From Macrostomum hystrix (taxonomy: Eukaryota; Platyhelminthes; Macrostomidae): DNA of 64,000 bases. The notes below the pieces were generated by a model. It saw only the letters and a list, made by a program, of their open reading frames with translations. It was not told the origin of the DNA and made no database searches. The first letter of the stretch is position 1. Each line of letters starts with the position of its first letter. The stretch is taken from positions 682,001-746,000 of the forward strand of contig CATNEN010000038.1 in NCBI GenBank assembly GCA_950097015.1. The letters are read 5' to 3'. Of the stretch, positions 22,745 to 35,200 are shown one piece after another. Made by a program: the position numbers and the translations under genes.

Positions 22745-24694
22745 TTCAGAAAGGTGCACGCAGGTATCAGGCTTTCCGAGACTCGAGATTCAAAACTCAA
22801 TTTCCTCAGGGCTCGGGAGGGTTTGTTCAATTTTCTCCCTGCGAGATCCGTCCCGCTGGCTTTCAGGCCGATTCCCAGCTCTTTATGCTGAACTCCACAG
22901 GTAAACACACGCGCGAGATCCCAACTGCCGTGCAGGGTGGGGTGTAGGAGCCGGCGTTTTTCTCGACGCCATAGAAACCGCGCAAAAATATTAGAGGCCC
23001 ATTGCAGCAGGTTTGAGTTGGCCTTTTGCTGGGATTCCTTTCCCAAGGTTGAAAATTTTGAGAACAAACGCAAGAGCTCGTCCAACCACAGGGGGGAGGA
23101 CGCTTTCCCAAAGGCAGGAAGAGGGTTTTTTCTATCGAAGGAAGTTGGACTGCTTTTGCGCACACACGGCTGCATTCAGTGTGGGAGAGGCCCCCGCTGG
23201 ATGGAGCTCTGAGAACCCTGGACCAATATTTGTCCTGGAAACAGAGCAAACAAAAGCCTCATGGTGGGTTCCAGCTCGCCCGGAGTATTGACCGACGCGG
23301 GCCCAGCTGTCGCATATTCGCTGGTTGCCCAGCTGCAGGTGAAACAATGGGAAAGGCAGAAGATGAGGAATATGCGGAGACTGCAGTTTGGCAAAAACCG
23401 AGCGGTTAGTCGATCGATGGGGTTTCATTAATGGAACTGCATAAAAGCCTGCAGCTGTTTCACTGTGCAATGAAGTAATCGCATTCAAGCGGCGAAAGCA
23501 AATTAATTACACGTGTTAGCTCATTAGCTCTTCTGCCTCTTGTCGATCGTAAGCGTACGAATCAACCATCTTGGGTATGAAAGAAGGCATTAAAAGTACA
23601 AAATAAATAGAAAGTCTGAAATCTGTGAAACTCAACACATAATATGGCTATCCTATTGTTCCTTACTATATTAAATAGCCAGCTTTCGCAGCGGAGTTCA
23701 GGTGTGCACACATGCACAGGTATCGTGTGTTCCACAGACGGCTGCGTGGTGTCTCGACCGCCCTCAAAATACATTTTAGTTCGTGCAACGGCGCATATTA
23801 TTCGACTGAGTTTTATCCAACGATTGAGCATACTCACGACGTGCGACGAGCGAAATAAGTTAAACACTAGACGAACTGTTCCAGCGTTTATTTATTTCAG
23901 TGGGTAAATTAATAAAAATATCAGGTATATAATATATTAAAAGGAAACATATGTATATATAATATTATTTATCTTCCTTCCCACAACATTCTTCAATCCA
24001 GCTGTTGAATTTTACGGACAAGTAGGAAAAGAGCAGTTACACAAAAACACATAAAAAAGTACTTCGGGAAAAAAATCTATGTATTGCAGGTCCAGCTCAT
24101 AATAGCGGCTGCGAATATTTAAAGAATAAAGGCAAGTTGTACAAGTATTTAGAAGGTAAAACTGATTAGTACAGAAGATAGAAAATATTGCAAATAGTAT
24201 AGAAGAAGTAAAAGTGCATATAAGCAAAAAATAAATAGGTCGAAGATCACGTCTGCATAGTAGCAAAATGGGCTCGGATTGCGAAGGAAACAGCTCATAG
24301 CTTTGGTTTCACGAGCTAAAAGACGATGCAAAGAACGCCAGAGAGTTGCAAGCCTCCACAACAAAGAACATCAGAGAGTTGCTAGCTAGCTTTGACATGG
24401 AAAAACGGAGAATTTCGAAAATTATAGCTTTTAAGTTTAGTCGTACCTATGTGTACAACAGTCAAATGTGTACTCAGGTAACTAATAATTGTGTACAGTA
24501 CATGTCAATGAAATTAATGAACGAAACTACACTCTGAATAGTCCAGAGAACAGTTACGTAGATATTATAGAGCCAAGCTGTCTACAATGATTCCAACCAT
24601 ATGCAAGCTCCCGTTTAAATAATCATCAAGATTCCGTTGTACCAACGCTCTAGGTACCAAGGCTCAACTGCGAACCTGCGCGACTTTGCGAGTG
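22745..24694. other. Intergenic between the polycystin-2 and annexin-fusion genes
   Basis: 22745-23500 is less AT-rich and holds overlapping ORFs on both strands, none with a recognisable domain. It is probably the 5' flank of the polycystin-2 gene. 23500-24690 is AT-rich and appears empty. No repeat array is seen. Confidence 0.5.
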
Positions 24695-27600
24695 TCAATT
24701 CTCGCCAATGAGGGCCAGAAGGATCTTGCAGTAATCCCCGCTGGTATCGTCCTTGATCCACTGGGCCAGGCTTTGACCAAATTCCTTCTGGAAGGCGTCC
24801 TTGATCTGCACCATGTCAACTTCGCAACGGGAGATCACAATGCGCAGCAGGACTTGGTCGTTTGTGCCTGTGAAATAAGTTAAAAAAGTACTTTTACCAT
24901 TTTGGTGCCGCAAAATTTTCTTGCTTCGATTATCAAGAAAGCGGCATTCAGCTTTGACTTGATAACCAAACTTTTAGTTCTAGCACTTAATGCGCTCGCT
25001 AAAGATGCACAAAAAATGAGGCCACAAATGTGTATTCTGTGTCCTCCAGTTGTAAAGCCACAGTTTAACTCAAGCGACTGAACTCACCAAGGCCCTTCAT
25101 GGACTTTTGCAGAGCTTTGGCGAAGTAGGCCGGCTTGTTCTGCACGCAGCGTACCAGCGTCAGCATGGCATTGAGCAAATCGCCAGACATCTCAGACTTC
25201 AGCGAGTCCTCCAGCGTCTTGCCAGTGAGGCCCTCGTACTCTGCGAACACCGCTCGAAGATGCGCATTGTTGTTGCCGCAGAGGATTTCGTTGAACTTGC
25301 TCTCGTCGGTGCCCCACTTGCCGATGCCGGCTTCCTGCAGCGCCTGCGCGTCCTTCTTGGCCTGCACCGGGTCGAAGGAGCTTCCCTCCGGCCTGGCGCC
25401 GGTCAGTAGGGACACCAGGATGCGCTTGAAGTGGCCGGATGTCTCGGACATGACGTCAGCCTCCAGGTCAAGGTTGAACACTGGAGTTCAGGTTCAATAT
25501 TTTAGAGTCGATTGTGCTTACTCGTATACAAGGATACAAAAGCTAATCAAAGCGCTGTACTCACTGTTCTTGTAAGTCTTCGTAATTTCCTGCACCTGGG
25601 CCTGGGTCCGGGTGCAGATGATCTCAATCAGACAGTCCTCGTTGGTTCCTAGGCCCTTCATTGCGGCCCGCAGTTCCATGGCGTCGTACTCTGCGGCACC
25701 GAGGCACAGGTTCTGACAGATTTTGTTGAAATTTCCGCTCAATTCGCTATTCAATTCGGCTTTCAGATCTTTGCCGAATTTCATCTTGAAGGCGCGCACA
25801 ATCTCCATGCGCTGGGTCATTGTGCGGTGGCCCAACACGTTGATGATGCTCTCCTCGTTGGTGCCAAGACCTTTCATGGCATTCCGCAGTTGTTCAGCGT
25901 CCGCCGTGGCATTGAATCCAGGATAAGGCTTCAGAGTGCCGTCCTGGACGTACTCCTCCTGCTGGAAGTACGCCGCACCCACCGGCTCCGGTGGCTTCTC
26001 TTCTGGCGCCTTCAGCTTGATCGCGTCGGCCTTCTCGTGGCTGGTCTGCTTGACCTCCGACTCCACCTGATGATTCGGCGGCGGCGGCGGCGGAGGCGGC
26101 TGGCTGCGCTTGGCTGGCAAGTCCTTCTTGGTCGGCGTTGGCGGCAGCTTCGGCTTCGGCGGCGATGGCTGTGACTTGGGAGCATGCAGCGGCTTCTTGT
26201 AGCCCGGCTTGCCGATATGCACAGTCAGCAGGTAGGAGTCATCGGACTCGTCGAGCTCAGCTGACAGAACCTGCGAAAAAGCGGCACTCTTGCTATAGAC
26301 AGCGTATTCTGCGTTTTTCCTGATACGAGCATCAGGCTTAAAATTCTGGAGTTCTACATACCAGATTTTCTCCAACAACAAGCAAGTAGTTGGAGAATAC
26401 TGAAAATACCTAAGCCTAATCTTTAGGCGCTACGAACCTTTCCGAACTTTGGGTCCCCGACGGCGGCTTGAAAGTTGGCATCGGTGCGGGCGTACTGCAG
26501 CAGGTGAGCGTAAACGTGCTGCAGCTGCTTCTTGAAGTCGCCGTCACCCTTGCTGACTGGCAGACAGGCAGGATCAGCGGCTATGGGCTGCTGCTGCTGC
26601 TGCAGCGGCTGCTGCTGCTTCTTTGTGTCCTCAACTAGCCTGCGAATGTCCTGCAAGGTGCTCTGCCTAGTTTCGTCCATTCGTTGACTCAGCTGAGCAG
26701 CTATGAGGTTGAGCTGTTGAGGTGTCACGCCCTGTTAATAGATACAGGCGATCAAATTTTATCACGAAAGGAACACCACTATTATTACTGAGTCAGAGAA
26801 ATGGGCACAATGGGAAGGGCTGTAGTGGAATGATGCGTCATTTGATGCACAGTAACTATGCACCTGGAAAAATAGTATGATTGCTTTTCTACAAGAGGCT
26901 TTTTTCTTTAAACAGTCCTATCTTCGAGCTCTATGGTTATTTGGCCCGGCATAAATGTAACGATCAACCTGAGCCAATCACAGCTCATGCTGTAATCGGA
27001 TGGCATTGCAAATTCCACTAGCTTATCCAAATTAAAGTCTTCGACTGAGCTAACCTGTTCCGGGGCTGGCAGAGCCTGCTGTTGCATAGCCGGCGGAACC
27101 AAGCCGCCGCGAAAGTTGACATTGTTCGGCGTGCGCACCTCCCAGCCCATGACGCCGCCGGCTGGGCCGCCGAAGCCGCCTCCGTTGCCACCGTTTGGCG
27201 GTCCGCCGCCGTACAAGTTGATCTGCGTTCCAGAATGATTGACAGCCGCGAAGCCCTGATCCGGCGGAATGCCCAGCTCATCCAGCGGCGACGGTGATGG
27301 CTCAGCCATTTTTGCGTCCCACGCGCGACGTCTATTAGTGGAGTTGGCCGGCCCTTTGCGGGTGCGCAGCCCGTCTTCAAGGTCGCTGTCCCAACTGCAA
27401 TGGAGTGCATCCACGTTTGATTGAACCTCTCGATTCAGGGACTCAAAAGAAAAAATTAAATTTATGTAGCTGAAGTTGTCTCTATAAAGATTATCACTCA
27501 CGCCGTGGACTCCGTGGTCACACTGCTATCGTCGTAGCAGTCTTCAGTTTCATTCCAACCGTGAATATCTTCGCAGTGATAAGTCCTAGTGGTCACAACG

Positions 27601-28402
27601 CTCATCTGTCGGGTGACTCGGTGCATAGCAACCGCCTTGACAACACGCTTACCAGGTTTGAGGCAGAACGGAGCGCGGTATTTGAAGGTTACCTCTCGAC
27701 CGTTCACCTTTCGCTGCTCCGGATTTGGGCGCGTTCCGTCGGTGGTGAAATAAATGTGGCAGTTGGTGGAGTCTGCAAGTTATAAAGTGGTTTCTTGAGC
27801 TGGAGTAGTGAAACAAGCAAGCAACTTACGAACTAACAAGTCGACTTGCTAAAAAACTAGATAATCGAAAATCTGTTACGAAATCATTCCGCAAAAAAAA
27901 ACTATTTGAAATCGGTAGACAACTGTAGTACGGCCAGTGGCCCCAGCCAATGAGCGGTGCTCCCAAGGCTGTGTACATCTGTTCAGTCCGTGGACTGGGG
28001 TAACCGCCAAACGCATCGGAACTTCCACTAGAAGCTTTAGCGAATTAGGCGTGTGGCTCAAAGACTCAAATTGTCTCTCTCGAGCTGATATTTTAACTCT
28101 CAGCAATCGGTCAAAAGTCCGATGCTGGTAAACGCTACAGGCTACAAGCTTCCGTATTACCAAACTGAACTATTAAAACAAAGTATATTATTAAACAAAG
28201 TAACTAACTCAATGGCAATATAATCTCGCTACCTAACTATAGTGTGTGTTAGCTAACATGGTGGGTAAAAACGAAGCCACAATATCTCACCACAGGACAT
28301 TTCAATGTAGGTGGCCGAGTCGATGCAGTGAGCCGGCTTTCCAGGTACAGGCCCACGCAAGGCAGTCAGCACTGGAGCCGCAATGCCGCCAGCTGGAGGC
28401 AT
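24695..28402 (-). CDS. Annexin with a DZANK1-like N-terminal half (fusion)
   Basis: Seven exons in transcript order: 28402-28291, 27772-27502, 27394-27055, 26731-26438, 26270-25565, 25480-25088 and 24867-24695. Phases all match and give 762 residues, against about 320 for a usual annexin. Residues about 15-110 resemble the chitobiase/hexosaminidase C-terminal-type domain at the start of DZANK1 (PGKPAHCIDSATYIEM, IYFTTDGTRPNP, PGKRVVKAVA). Residues about 285-355 (LQHVYAHLLQYARTDANFQ, GDPKFGKVLSAEL) resemble the region before the DZANK1 ankyrin repeats. A Pro-rich linker (about 370-405, eight prolines in a row) follows. The annexin core (463-762) has four repeats with type II calcium loops: GLGTNEE, GLGTNED, GKWGTDE and GLGTND. 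Zinc ribbons and ankyrin repeats of DZANK1 are absent. One exon (25565-26270) carries both the DZANK1-like end and annexin repeats 1 and 2. The start ATG follows a possible TTGCAG acceptor, so a 5' UTR intron is possible. Confidence 0.85.
27935..28085. mobile_element. SINE family 2, fragment
   Basis: In intron 1 of the annexin-fusion gene. It aligns to the complete copy at 30540-30791 through the CTGTTCAGTCCGTGGACTGG block and the adjoining GTGTACAT and GACTCAAATTG parts. Confidence 0.6.
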
Positions 28403-30270
28403 CTGCAACATAGGCCAGGCCCAATCAGCTTTCTTCATATTATTTAATGGCTTAGTCTGCATACTGATATCAAAATATTGAACACAAATATGTGTGATTA
28501 GCTTTAAAAAGTTAAAGTAAAAGGTTAGGTTTCAAGTTTAAAAAGAAAAGGTTGAAAAGTAAACTTTTTATTGAGAAAAAACTGCTATGCTATCCTTAGC
28601 ATATACACTAGATTATTATATTAATAGGCTCGGATTAAAAACGTAATAAAATAACAAATTTAATTGAAAGTCATTTATTGCATGTTTAGTATAACAATCT
28701 TTAAAATTATTTAAATTTCACAAAAATTTAAAATTTCAAAACCATGTTCAAATTAAACAATGTGATATAGAATAGTCAGTTAAAATAAAATTCTATCGTA
28801 TATTTCATTGTCAAATTAAAATAGTATACTTATTCTTGAAAGAGCAATGGAATGAAGAAAAACGGTACAAATATTTTTTTGGTAGTCCAGTTTAGCTAGA
28901 CACAATAAGTTGGGTCCATCAGAAAAAGCATACTCGTAAATCTATAGGTGAATCAGTTTTACTTTCTTTGGATTTCATATTTCAAACATCATATGTCTTG
29001 CCTACATTAAACGAAACTTTCTGTTAAGATTAATTATGAAGTCATGAAAAAAATTTCCCTTGGTATTATGGTAATATTGTTATTAGTATCGGAATATGCA
29101 ACTTATAATATAGCACCTTAAAATATAAAAACTTGTTTTAATTTAATAATGAACTCATAGGCGTAGAAACTAATATAAAATTAGGGGGCATGTACCCACT
29201 GTCACCTCGTTCCTACGTCGATGATACCAGACATTCATGCCAAGCAGCAAAAACAAAAATAGGAGTAAAAAACAAGTGTACATTTGCATTTAAAACTTAG
29301 AGAATCCAGATACCATTACTGGCCCCACTGTCCCACCCGTTCCTACGCCTATAATTGAACTTCGTGTTCGTTACGCGTGCTTACAAACAGTTAAGCTTTA
29401 AAGACGAGATAAAAATCACGTCTAAATTTTATGTTAAAAATTACCATGATACTTAAAAATCACAACACATCAAATGTAAAAATTAAATTTATTTACTTTA
29501 TCAAGTTACTAGAAATATATTAATACATATGTACCATTAAAAAAAGAATCTTAGCGAATATGTAACTACCATTTGTTTTAATTTTAAAAAGTTTTCTTAT
29601 TTCGTTAACTCCACCTATTTATTCACCTGAGTTGTAGTGTTTAACTGTCTGTCGTGTCTGTTAAAAAATGAAAAAATTATATACTTAAGATTAAGCTATC
29701 CTCAAATTTGCGGTTCATTGCGACCATTGTACTGCGGCATTTGTTTATCCCTCAACGAAGAATATTTAGCAATCCTATTGAAAATAATTTATATGTTTGG
29801 TATGCTGTCTGCTATATAGGTACAAAATTGTTACAAAATTGTAAATTGTTAAAGTACAAACCCGTTTTATTTCTAAAGCACCTGTTTCATTTAACGCTTT
29901 ATTGTTTTCAAACTTGAAAGAGTGATTGCGACTGTATAAAACACTTCACTGACATTTTAGAAGAGAAAAAGTATAAATTGTTTGCCTTACTTGCACATAA
30001 TATTCCAAAACACGATCGACTACTTTTTTAGTAGAAGTATTTTTGCTAATAATCACGCAATGTGGCTACGTCTATAGGTTCAGAGCAATTTTCAGCATGA
30101 TAAAATTTGCGATCTGAAAGTGTTATAATTTTGATTGACAAGTCTCTTTCAGATGCGGTAATTCGTTCTGCAGCTTCTTCTGACAGTAGTATGAAAAGGA
30201 GGGATTCTTGGACAAAAATTACAAAGCCGGGACATATCCCGGCAAAGAATTCATGGGGGGCAGTTAAAAG
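28403..30270. other. AT-rich intergenic region
   Basis: No gene recognised in 1.9 kb of strongly AT-rich DNA. A possible MITE lies at 29160-29349. Short ORFs at 29637-29917 are uninformative. Confidence 0.5.
29160..29349. mobile_element. Possible MITE with short inverted ends
   Basis: The left end GGCGTAGAAAC and the inverse right end GGCGTAGGAAC match at 10 of 11 bases and are each flanked by TA, a pattern of Tc1/mariner-type elements. An internal segment near 29195-29221 (CACTGTCACCTCGTTCCTACG) repeats the right end. The evidence is short and could be chance. Confidence 0.3.
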
Positions 30271-31105
30271 ATAAATGGAAAAGAACAACACGCTACGGAA
30301 GAACTGAGCTCCAATATAGAGACCAGGCTTTTGTTGGAAGATTCAATCAAACTTTAGCAAAGAGACTTTTCACAAAGCAGACAGCTGAACAGCTGAAACT
30401 AAACAGTGGCCAATACTATACCAAGTGGGCAGACCGGCTCCCAGCTGTAATAAATCAACTCAATAATGACATTTCTCGAATGACTGGACTAAAGCCTTCT
30501 ACAGCAATTAAGCAAGACCGCTTACTTGATACTAATAATAATAATAATAATAATAATTGACTACACCTGTCCCAACTGGGTCAGATGTGCAGCCGACAGC
30601 ACAGCCGCAGCTATTGCGCGGCGCATCTGAAGGCTACGTACGGCTGTTCAGTCCACGGACTGGGGGGACGCCACACCCACCCTCAATTATCCCAGCTGAT
30701 GCTGGTACCCATTTAACAGCTGGGTGAACTGAAGCAATGCAGAGTTAAGTGTCTTGCTAAAGGACACAAATTGTTCCAGTGGAGTCGGCTATTGATACTA
30801 ATAACACAACTAAAAGTAGTCAGACACCATTTCCTAAATTACCAGGAATATATTCTCCAGAAATTCTTACTAACTCTGAATTCGTTCGCTTCTTTTTCTT
30901 ACCTGGAGAGCTAGAAAAAGACACAAAGAGAAGAGCCACTGATCCATATTTTAGTCTTGATGTACACAAGATAGACAGGCATTTCACATCGGCATCCGGT
31001 GATTACTATTTTCCCCAAGCCTTTAATTCAAAAGACCCCACACGATCATTCGCCAGAGCTGATCTTCTAGTGATTCCGCATGATGCAGAAATAATAAAAA
31101 AATAA
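30271..31105 (+). pseudogene. Broken Polinton-like integrase, C-terminal part
   Basis: The left piece reads FVGRFNQTLAKRLF and YYTKWADRLPAVINQL, the end of a DDE integrase core. The right piece reads LPGELEKDTKRRATDPYFSL, typical of Polinton integrase C-termini, and stops at 31103-31105. A SINE at 30540-30791 separates the two. The N-terminal part and the first catalytic residues are missing from the window, so no active enzyme is encoded. Confidence 0.6.
30540..30791 (-). mobile_element. SINE family 2, complete copy with target-site duplication
   Basis: The 13-bp sequence TTGATACTAATAA flanks it on both sides (30527-30539 and 30792-30804). Read on the minus strand it begins near 30791, contains GTGTCCTTTAGCAAGACACT, GCTTCAGTTCACCCAGCTG and AAATGGGTACC, a block widespread in invertebrate and fish SINEs, and ends in an ATT repeat tail. 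The duplication and tail show LINE-style target-primed insertion. Confidence 0.85.
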
Positions 31106-31449
31106 AAAAGAAAAAGATTGGAACCACAACAGTGAGTAAAATCAACAGAATTATCGACTCTAAGAAACCGGTGTTGTGGAAAATTAAAGGTACGACAGTG
31201 AAGGTAGATCCAATCCAATATCAAATCCATTGTAACAATCAAACACACAACATCACTGATGAGAAGACAGGCGGGATTCTTCCTTTGCTAACACTCATCC
31301 CCATCATCGCAGGTGCTCTTGGTGCTGCAGGAGGTGTAGCCGGTGGAGTTGCATCAGCTGTGAAGGCTGGCAATGACAGAGGACATCAACGAGAGACGGA
31401 GAAAATCGCTAGAGAAAAAGGAGAAGGGGAAGGAATGAGTAGATGTGAA

Positions 31450-31594
31450 TTTGTTGATGAATCTGTTGATGAATCTGTTGATGAATCTGTTGATGAATCT
31501 GTTGATGAATCTGTTGATGAATCTGTGATAAATCTGTTGATGCAGAATCAGTTGATGAATCCGACGATGAATCAGTTGATGAATCAGTTGATGA
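31450..31594 (+). repeat. 12-bp coding repeat GTTGATGAATCT (VDES)
   Basis: About 11 units, six perfect and the rest degenerate, encode Val-Asp-Glu-Ser. Four to five more units lie after the BEL element at 35910-35966, so the retrotransposon split the array. Confidence 0.9.
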
Positions 31595-31819
31595 TGTTGC
31601 GAAAATCCGACCCTCAGACTTGTTTCTTACTCTGGTACCCCATGCCTGCGCGTGTGGGGTGGGTGACTTATTGGTTTTTTGCTCTGCCTACACCCCCTGC
31701 CCCCCCAATATATATGCATTGTTCATCACCCTCTCAGTTCAATATTATTTAAATATAAGGTCTGCGAACTGCAGCATGACTCGACAGTTTTATTCTAAGC
31801 AAACAGCTATTTCCACAAC
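31595..31819 (+). repeat. BEL element 5' LTR
   Basis: Starts TGTTGCGAAAATCC and ends TTCCACAACA. It contains a TA-rich ATATATATGC segment that may act as a promoter. Confidence 0.93.
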
Positions 31820-31837
31820 ATGGCGCCCAATGTAAAA
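31820..31837 (+). promoter_or_regulatory. Primer-binding site of the BEL element
   Basis: TGGCGCCCAATGTAAAAT directly follows the LTR. The TGGCGCCC start is complementary to the 3' end of a tRNA (GGGCGCCA), as in lysine-type primers; the exact tRNA is not certain. Confidence 0.7.
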
Positions 31838-32240
31838 TAAAGAGAACTTTTCCTACAGTCATCGTGCGCATTTAACATTGATTGACTCAGCAAGTGGCTC
31901 TCCGGTCTTCGGCTGTTCTGTTCGTTCGGGCGAAGGTGGTCGAGGCGAGAGTCTGGATTCAGGTGCATCAGCGCGCGGTGGATTCGCTCCTATTTGGCCA
32001 TTCTGAGGCGACGGTTAGCTAACATTACGGTAGATGCGCTCACTGTAAGGACACTCTAAATTTTAATCATTTTTCGTGTTCGATGTCCATTCGAGTTATT
32101 TTCCTTCGATTTTTCGCGCTCCTTGTTTATTTCTCGCTCTTGCTTTACCCCCTACCTTCGTTGGTCGCTGAGTCGCTCTCTAGTTGGGATTGCTTGCTGC
32201 CAGTTTCCTCAGGACTCTCAGTTCCTCTTTTTTCGCCGTC

Positions 32241-35200
32241 ATGGTTCTCTCAAAAGATGAGCTGGCAGCTTCGATCCGCAAACGGGCAGGTATTCGGTGC
32301 AGCATCACTAAGATGGTTGGTAAGGCGGAGCTGGTGTTGGACAAAGGTGTGCAACATGAAGTCGAGCGTGCGGAGACGGCTGCGTACCTTGACACACTCA
32401 AGTCAAGTCTGAGTGCGATGCAAGAGCTGGATGACGCCATAGAAGACTCAATTTCAGATGACCAGTTAGAGTCGGAACGTGACGATAGGGAGCGTTACGA
32501 GATTCGGTGTCTCACGTGCATAAAGATGTTGGAGGCTGCTCTTTCTCAATCTTCTAAGCCGTTAGTTGGTTCGCCTCCCACTCAATCTTCGCCGCAACCT
32601 CAAGTAAAGTTGCCTAAGCTTCGAGTTCCGACCTTTGAGGGGGAAATTTCGACTTGGCAGTCCTTCTGGGACCAGTTCGACTCGTCAATACATTCAAATT
32701 CTTCTCTGTCTGATATAGATAAGTTCAATTATCTTATGGCCTCCCTCTCGGAGTCGGCGAAGTCCTGCATCAGGGGTCTCGCGGTCACGGCGGGCAACTA
32801 TGCTACTGCGGTTGATATCCTAAAGGAACGTTTTGGCAAGCCGGAAGTGATTATCCAAGAGTTAATGCATAAATTCTCAGAGATCCACCTATCAGAACCG
32901 TCTTTGCGCGGTCTTCAACAATTTCACGATGATCTCAGCAAGTCTAGCAAAGTCTTGGGGATTCCGTGGGATGCCGCAAAGGACACTCTGCATTTTGACT
33001 TTCGGGCAGTTCTAAGCTCTATTCCAGAGCGGCCACACACGAAGCGATCGATGCTAGCAGTACTTGCTAAACTGTTTGATCCACTTGGCCTCCTCTCCCC
33101 AGCAGTGACGCTAGTCAAAGTGCTATTTCAACAGTTGTGCGCACAAAAGCTGGGGTGGGATGAGCTGCTACCGATGGATATTGCGTCGCAGTGGTCCCGC
33201 TGGCTTGACTCGCTCCGGAAGACTCACTTCGAGGTTCCGCGCTGCGTCATGCCAGAGGCTGTCAAGGCCAACAGCATGGAGATTCAGCTCCATGGCTTCT
33301 CTGATGCCAGTGAGTGTGCCTACGCCGCTGCTGTTTATCTTCGGGTGGTGGACCATGATCACGGCTGCGCCTCATCTGTGCTCATCATGGCCAAATCACG
33401 TGTCGCTCCTCTAGCAGACATCAGCATTGCGCGTCTGGAGCTCTTCGGTGCGCTTATTTTGGCTCGGCTGATGGACTTTGTTTCCACTCAATTTCCTGGA
33501 GTTAAAAGACACTTGTGGACAGACAGCATGAATGCTTTGCAGTGGATAACTCAGGAAACTCGGATTCGTCCAGTCTTTGTTCAGAATCGTGTCGCAGAGA
33601 TTCGCAAGCTCTCTTTGGTGTCCGAGTGGCAACATGTCCCGGGGGAGAGTAACCCCGCTGACATTCCCTCAAGAGGCTGCCTACCCGAAAGGCTTGTGAA
33701 CAATTCAATGTGGCAGCAAGGACCAGCGTTCTTGCAGTCAATCGATCACCGTAGCGGCATTGACAACTGTTTTGCTCGAAGCGTTGACAATGCGTCGCTC
33801 GGGTTTCAACCTGCTCAACCTTGTCCTGAGCTAAGCTCTTGTCTGGTGACCACAGAGCAACCAGAAAGCGTTGATAGCTCGACTGAAAAGAGTATTCTGA
33901 ACATTTTAGACATTCACAACTATTCTTCGTGGGCAAAACTGACTCGGGTGGTGGCATGGATGCGCCGCTTCCTTAGCAACATTCGAGCGAGCAAGTCTGG
34001 TTCGCCAGTGAACCTGCGAAAGTCGTTGATTACCGCAGAGATTCACGCCGCAGAGGTGAACATTCTTCGTGATACGCAGTCCAAATTTCTTGTGCCAGAA
34101 GTTAAACATCTTGAGGGTGTTGGTCCTCGCACTACACTCGTCCAAAATCTGCAGTTGTTTCTGGGCGACGATGGACTCATCCGCTCGAGAGGTCGACTCA
34201 ACGACACGGTTCCGTTTGAGACGAACCATCCTGTACTGATACCTGGTAAGAGTCAGCTAGAGACACTCATTATCCGACATTGCCAACACACAATTTTTCA
34301 CGGGGGAGTTTCTGCAACAATTTGTAAAATTCGTGAACGCTTCTGGGTTCTGAAGGCCCGACAGCGGGTGAAACAGATTGTCTCAGAGTGTGTGACATGC
34401 CGGAAGCTCCAGGGACGGCCTTTCACAGTGAACATGTGCCGCAGCTCCCTCCGTTTCGTTTGTCTGATGTCAGAGCATTCCAGACAGTGGGCTTGGACTA
34501 TGCTGGTCCGATCCTCTATCGGACGGGGGAGGGTGGTAGCGCTTCTGCAAAGTGTTATATTTTGCTCTTCACATGCTCTGCGACTCGCGCTGTTCACATC
34601 GAGCTCGTAACCAGCATGGAGAGCGATCAGTTTCTACATGCTCTTCGCCGCTTTGTAGCTCGCAGAGGCATCCCATCTGTAATAAGTGACAACGCCAGAA
34701 CCTTCCGTGCGGCTGCCAAAGTTATCGGCGCGTCCGTCTCTGAAGATCTTCAGGACTTCTGTTCGTCGAAAAGAATCGCCTGGCATTTCATTCCAGAGCG
34801 GGCTCCGTGGTGGGGAGGCTTTTGGGAGAGGCTGGTCGGTATCATCAAGGTGACCCTTAAAAAGGCCGCTGGTCGACTGCTACTCACGTACGATCAGTTG
34901 CTAACACTCGTGCTGGAAGTCGAGGCCGTGGTGAATTGCCGTCCGCTTCTGTATGTCTCATCAGGTGAGACTATGGAGATAATCACTCCATCGCATTTCA
35001 TCACGGCTGCTCGTCTCACACGAGAGCCAACAGAAACTCTCATCGAATCGCCTGAGTCCGAAACAGTGCTTCCCTTGCCACGACGATTCAAGATGCTGCG
35101 AGCAGCGTTAGATTGGTTTTGGAATCAGTGGAGGACCTCCTACCTAGAGGCTCTGCGTGAAAAGGCGGTGAAGCACCATCCTCAAGGTCGAGCGCCGAAA

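Larger units (their letters stand above)
30271..31594 (+). mobile_element. Polinton/Maverick-like remnant
   Basis: Contains an integrase C-terminal fragment (30271-31105, interrupted by a SINE) and then an ORF at 31111-31594. That ORF has a hydrophobic Gly/Ala segment (GGILPLLTLIPIIAGALG, AAGGVAGGVASAV) like the small pX-type proteins of Polintons and adenovirus-like elements, followed by a VDES repeat. The remnant continues past the BEL insertion at 35910. A 150-bp piece of the same integrase recurs at 51547-51698. The family assignment is by recall of integrase C-terminal motifs and is moderate. Confidence 0.55.
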
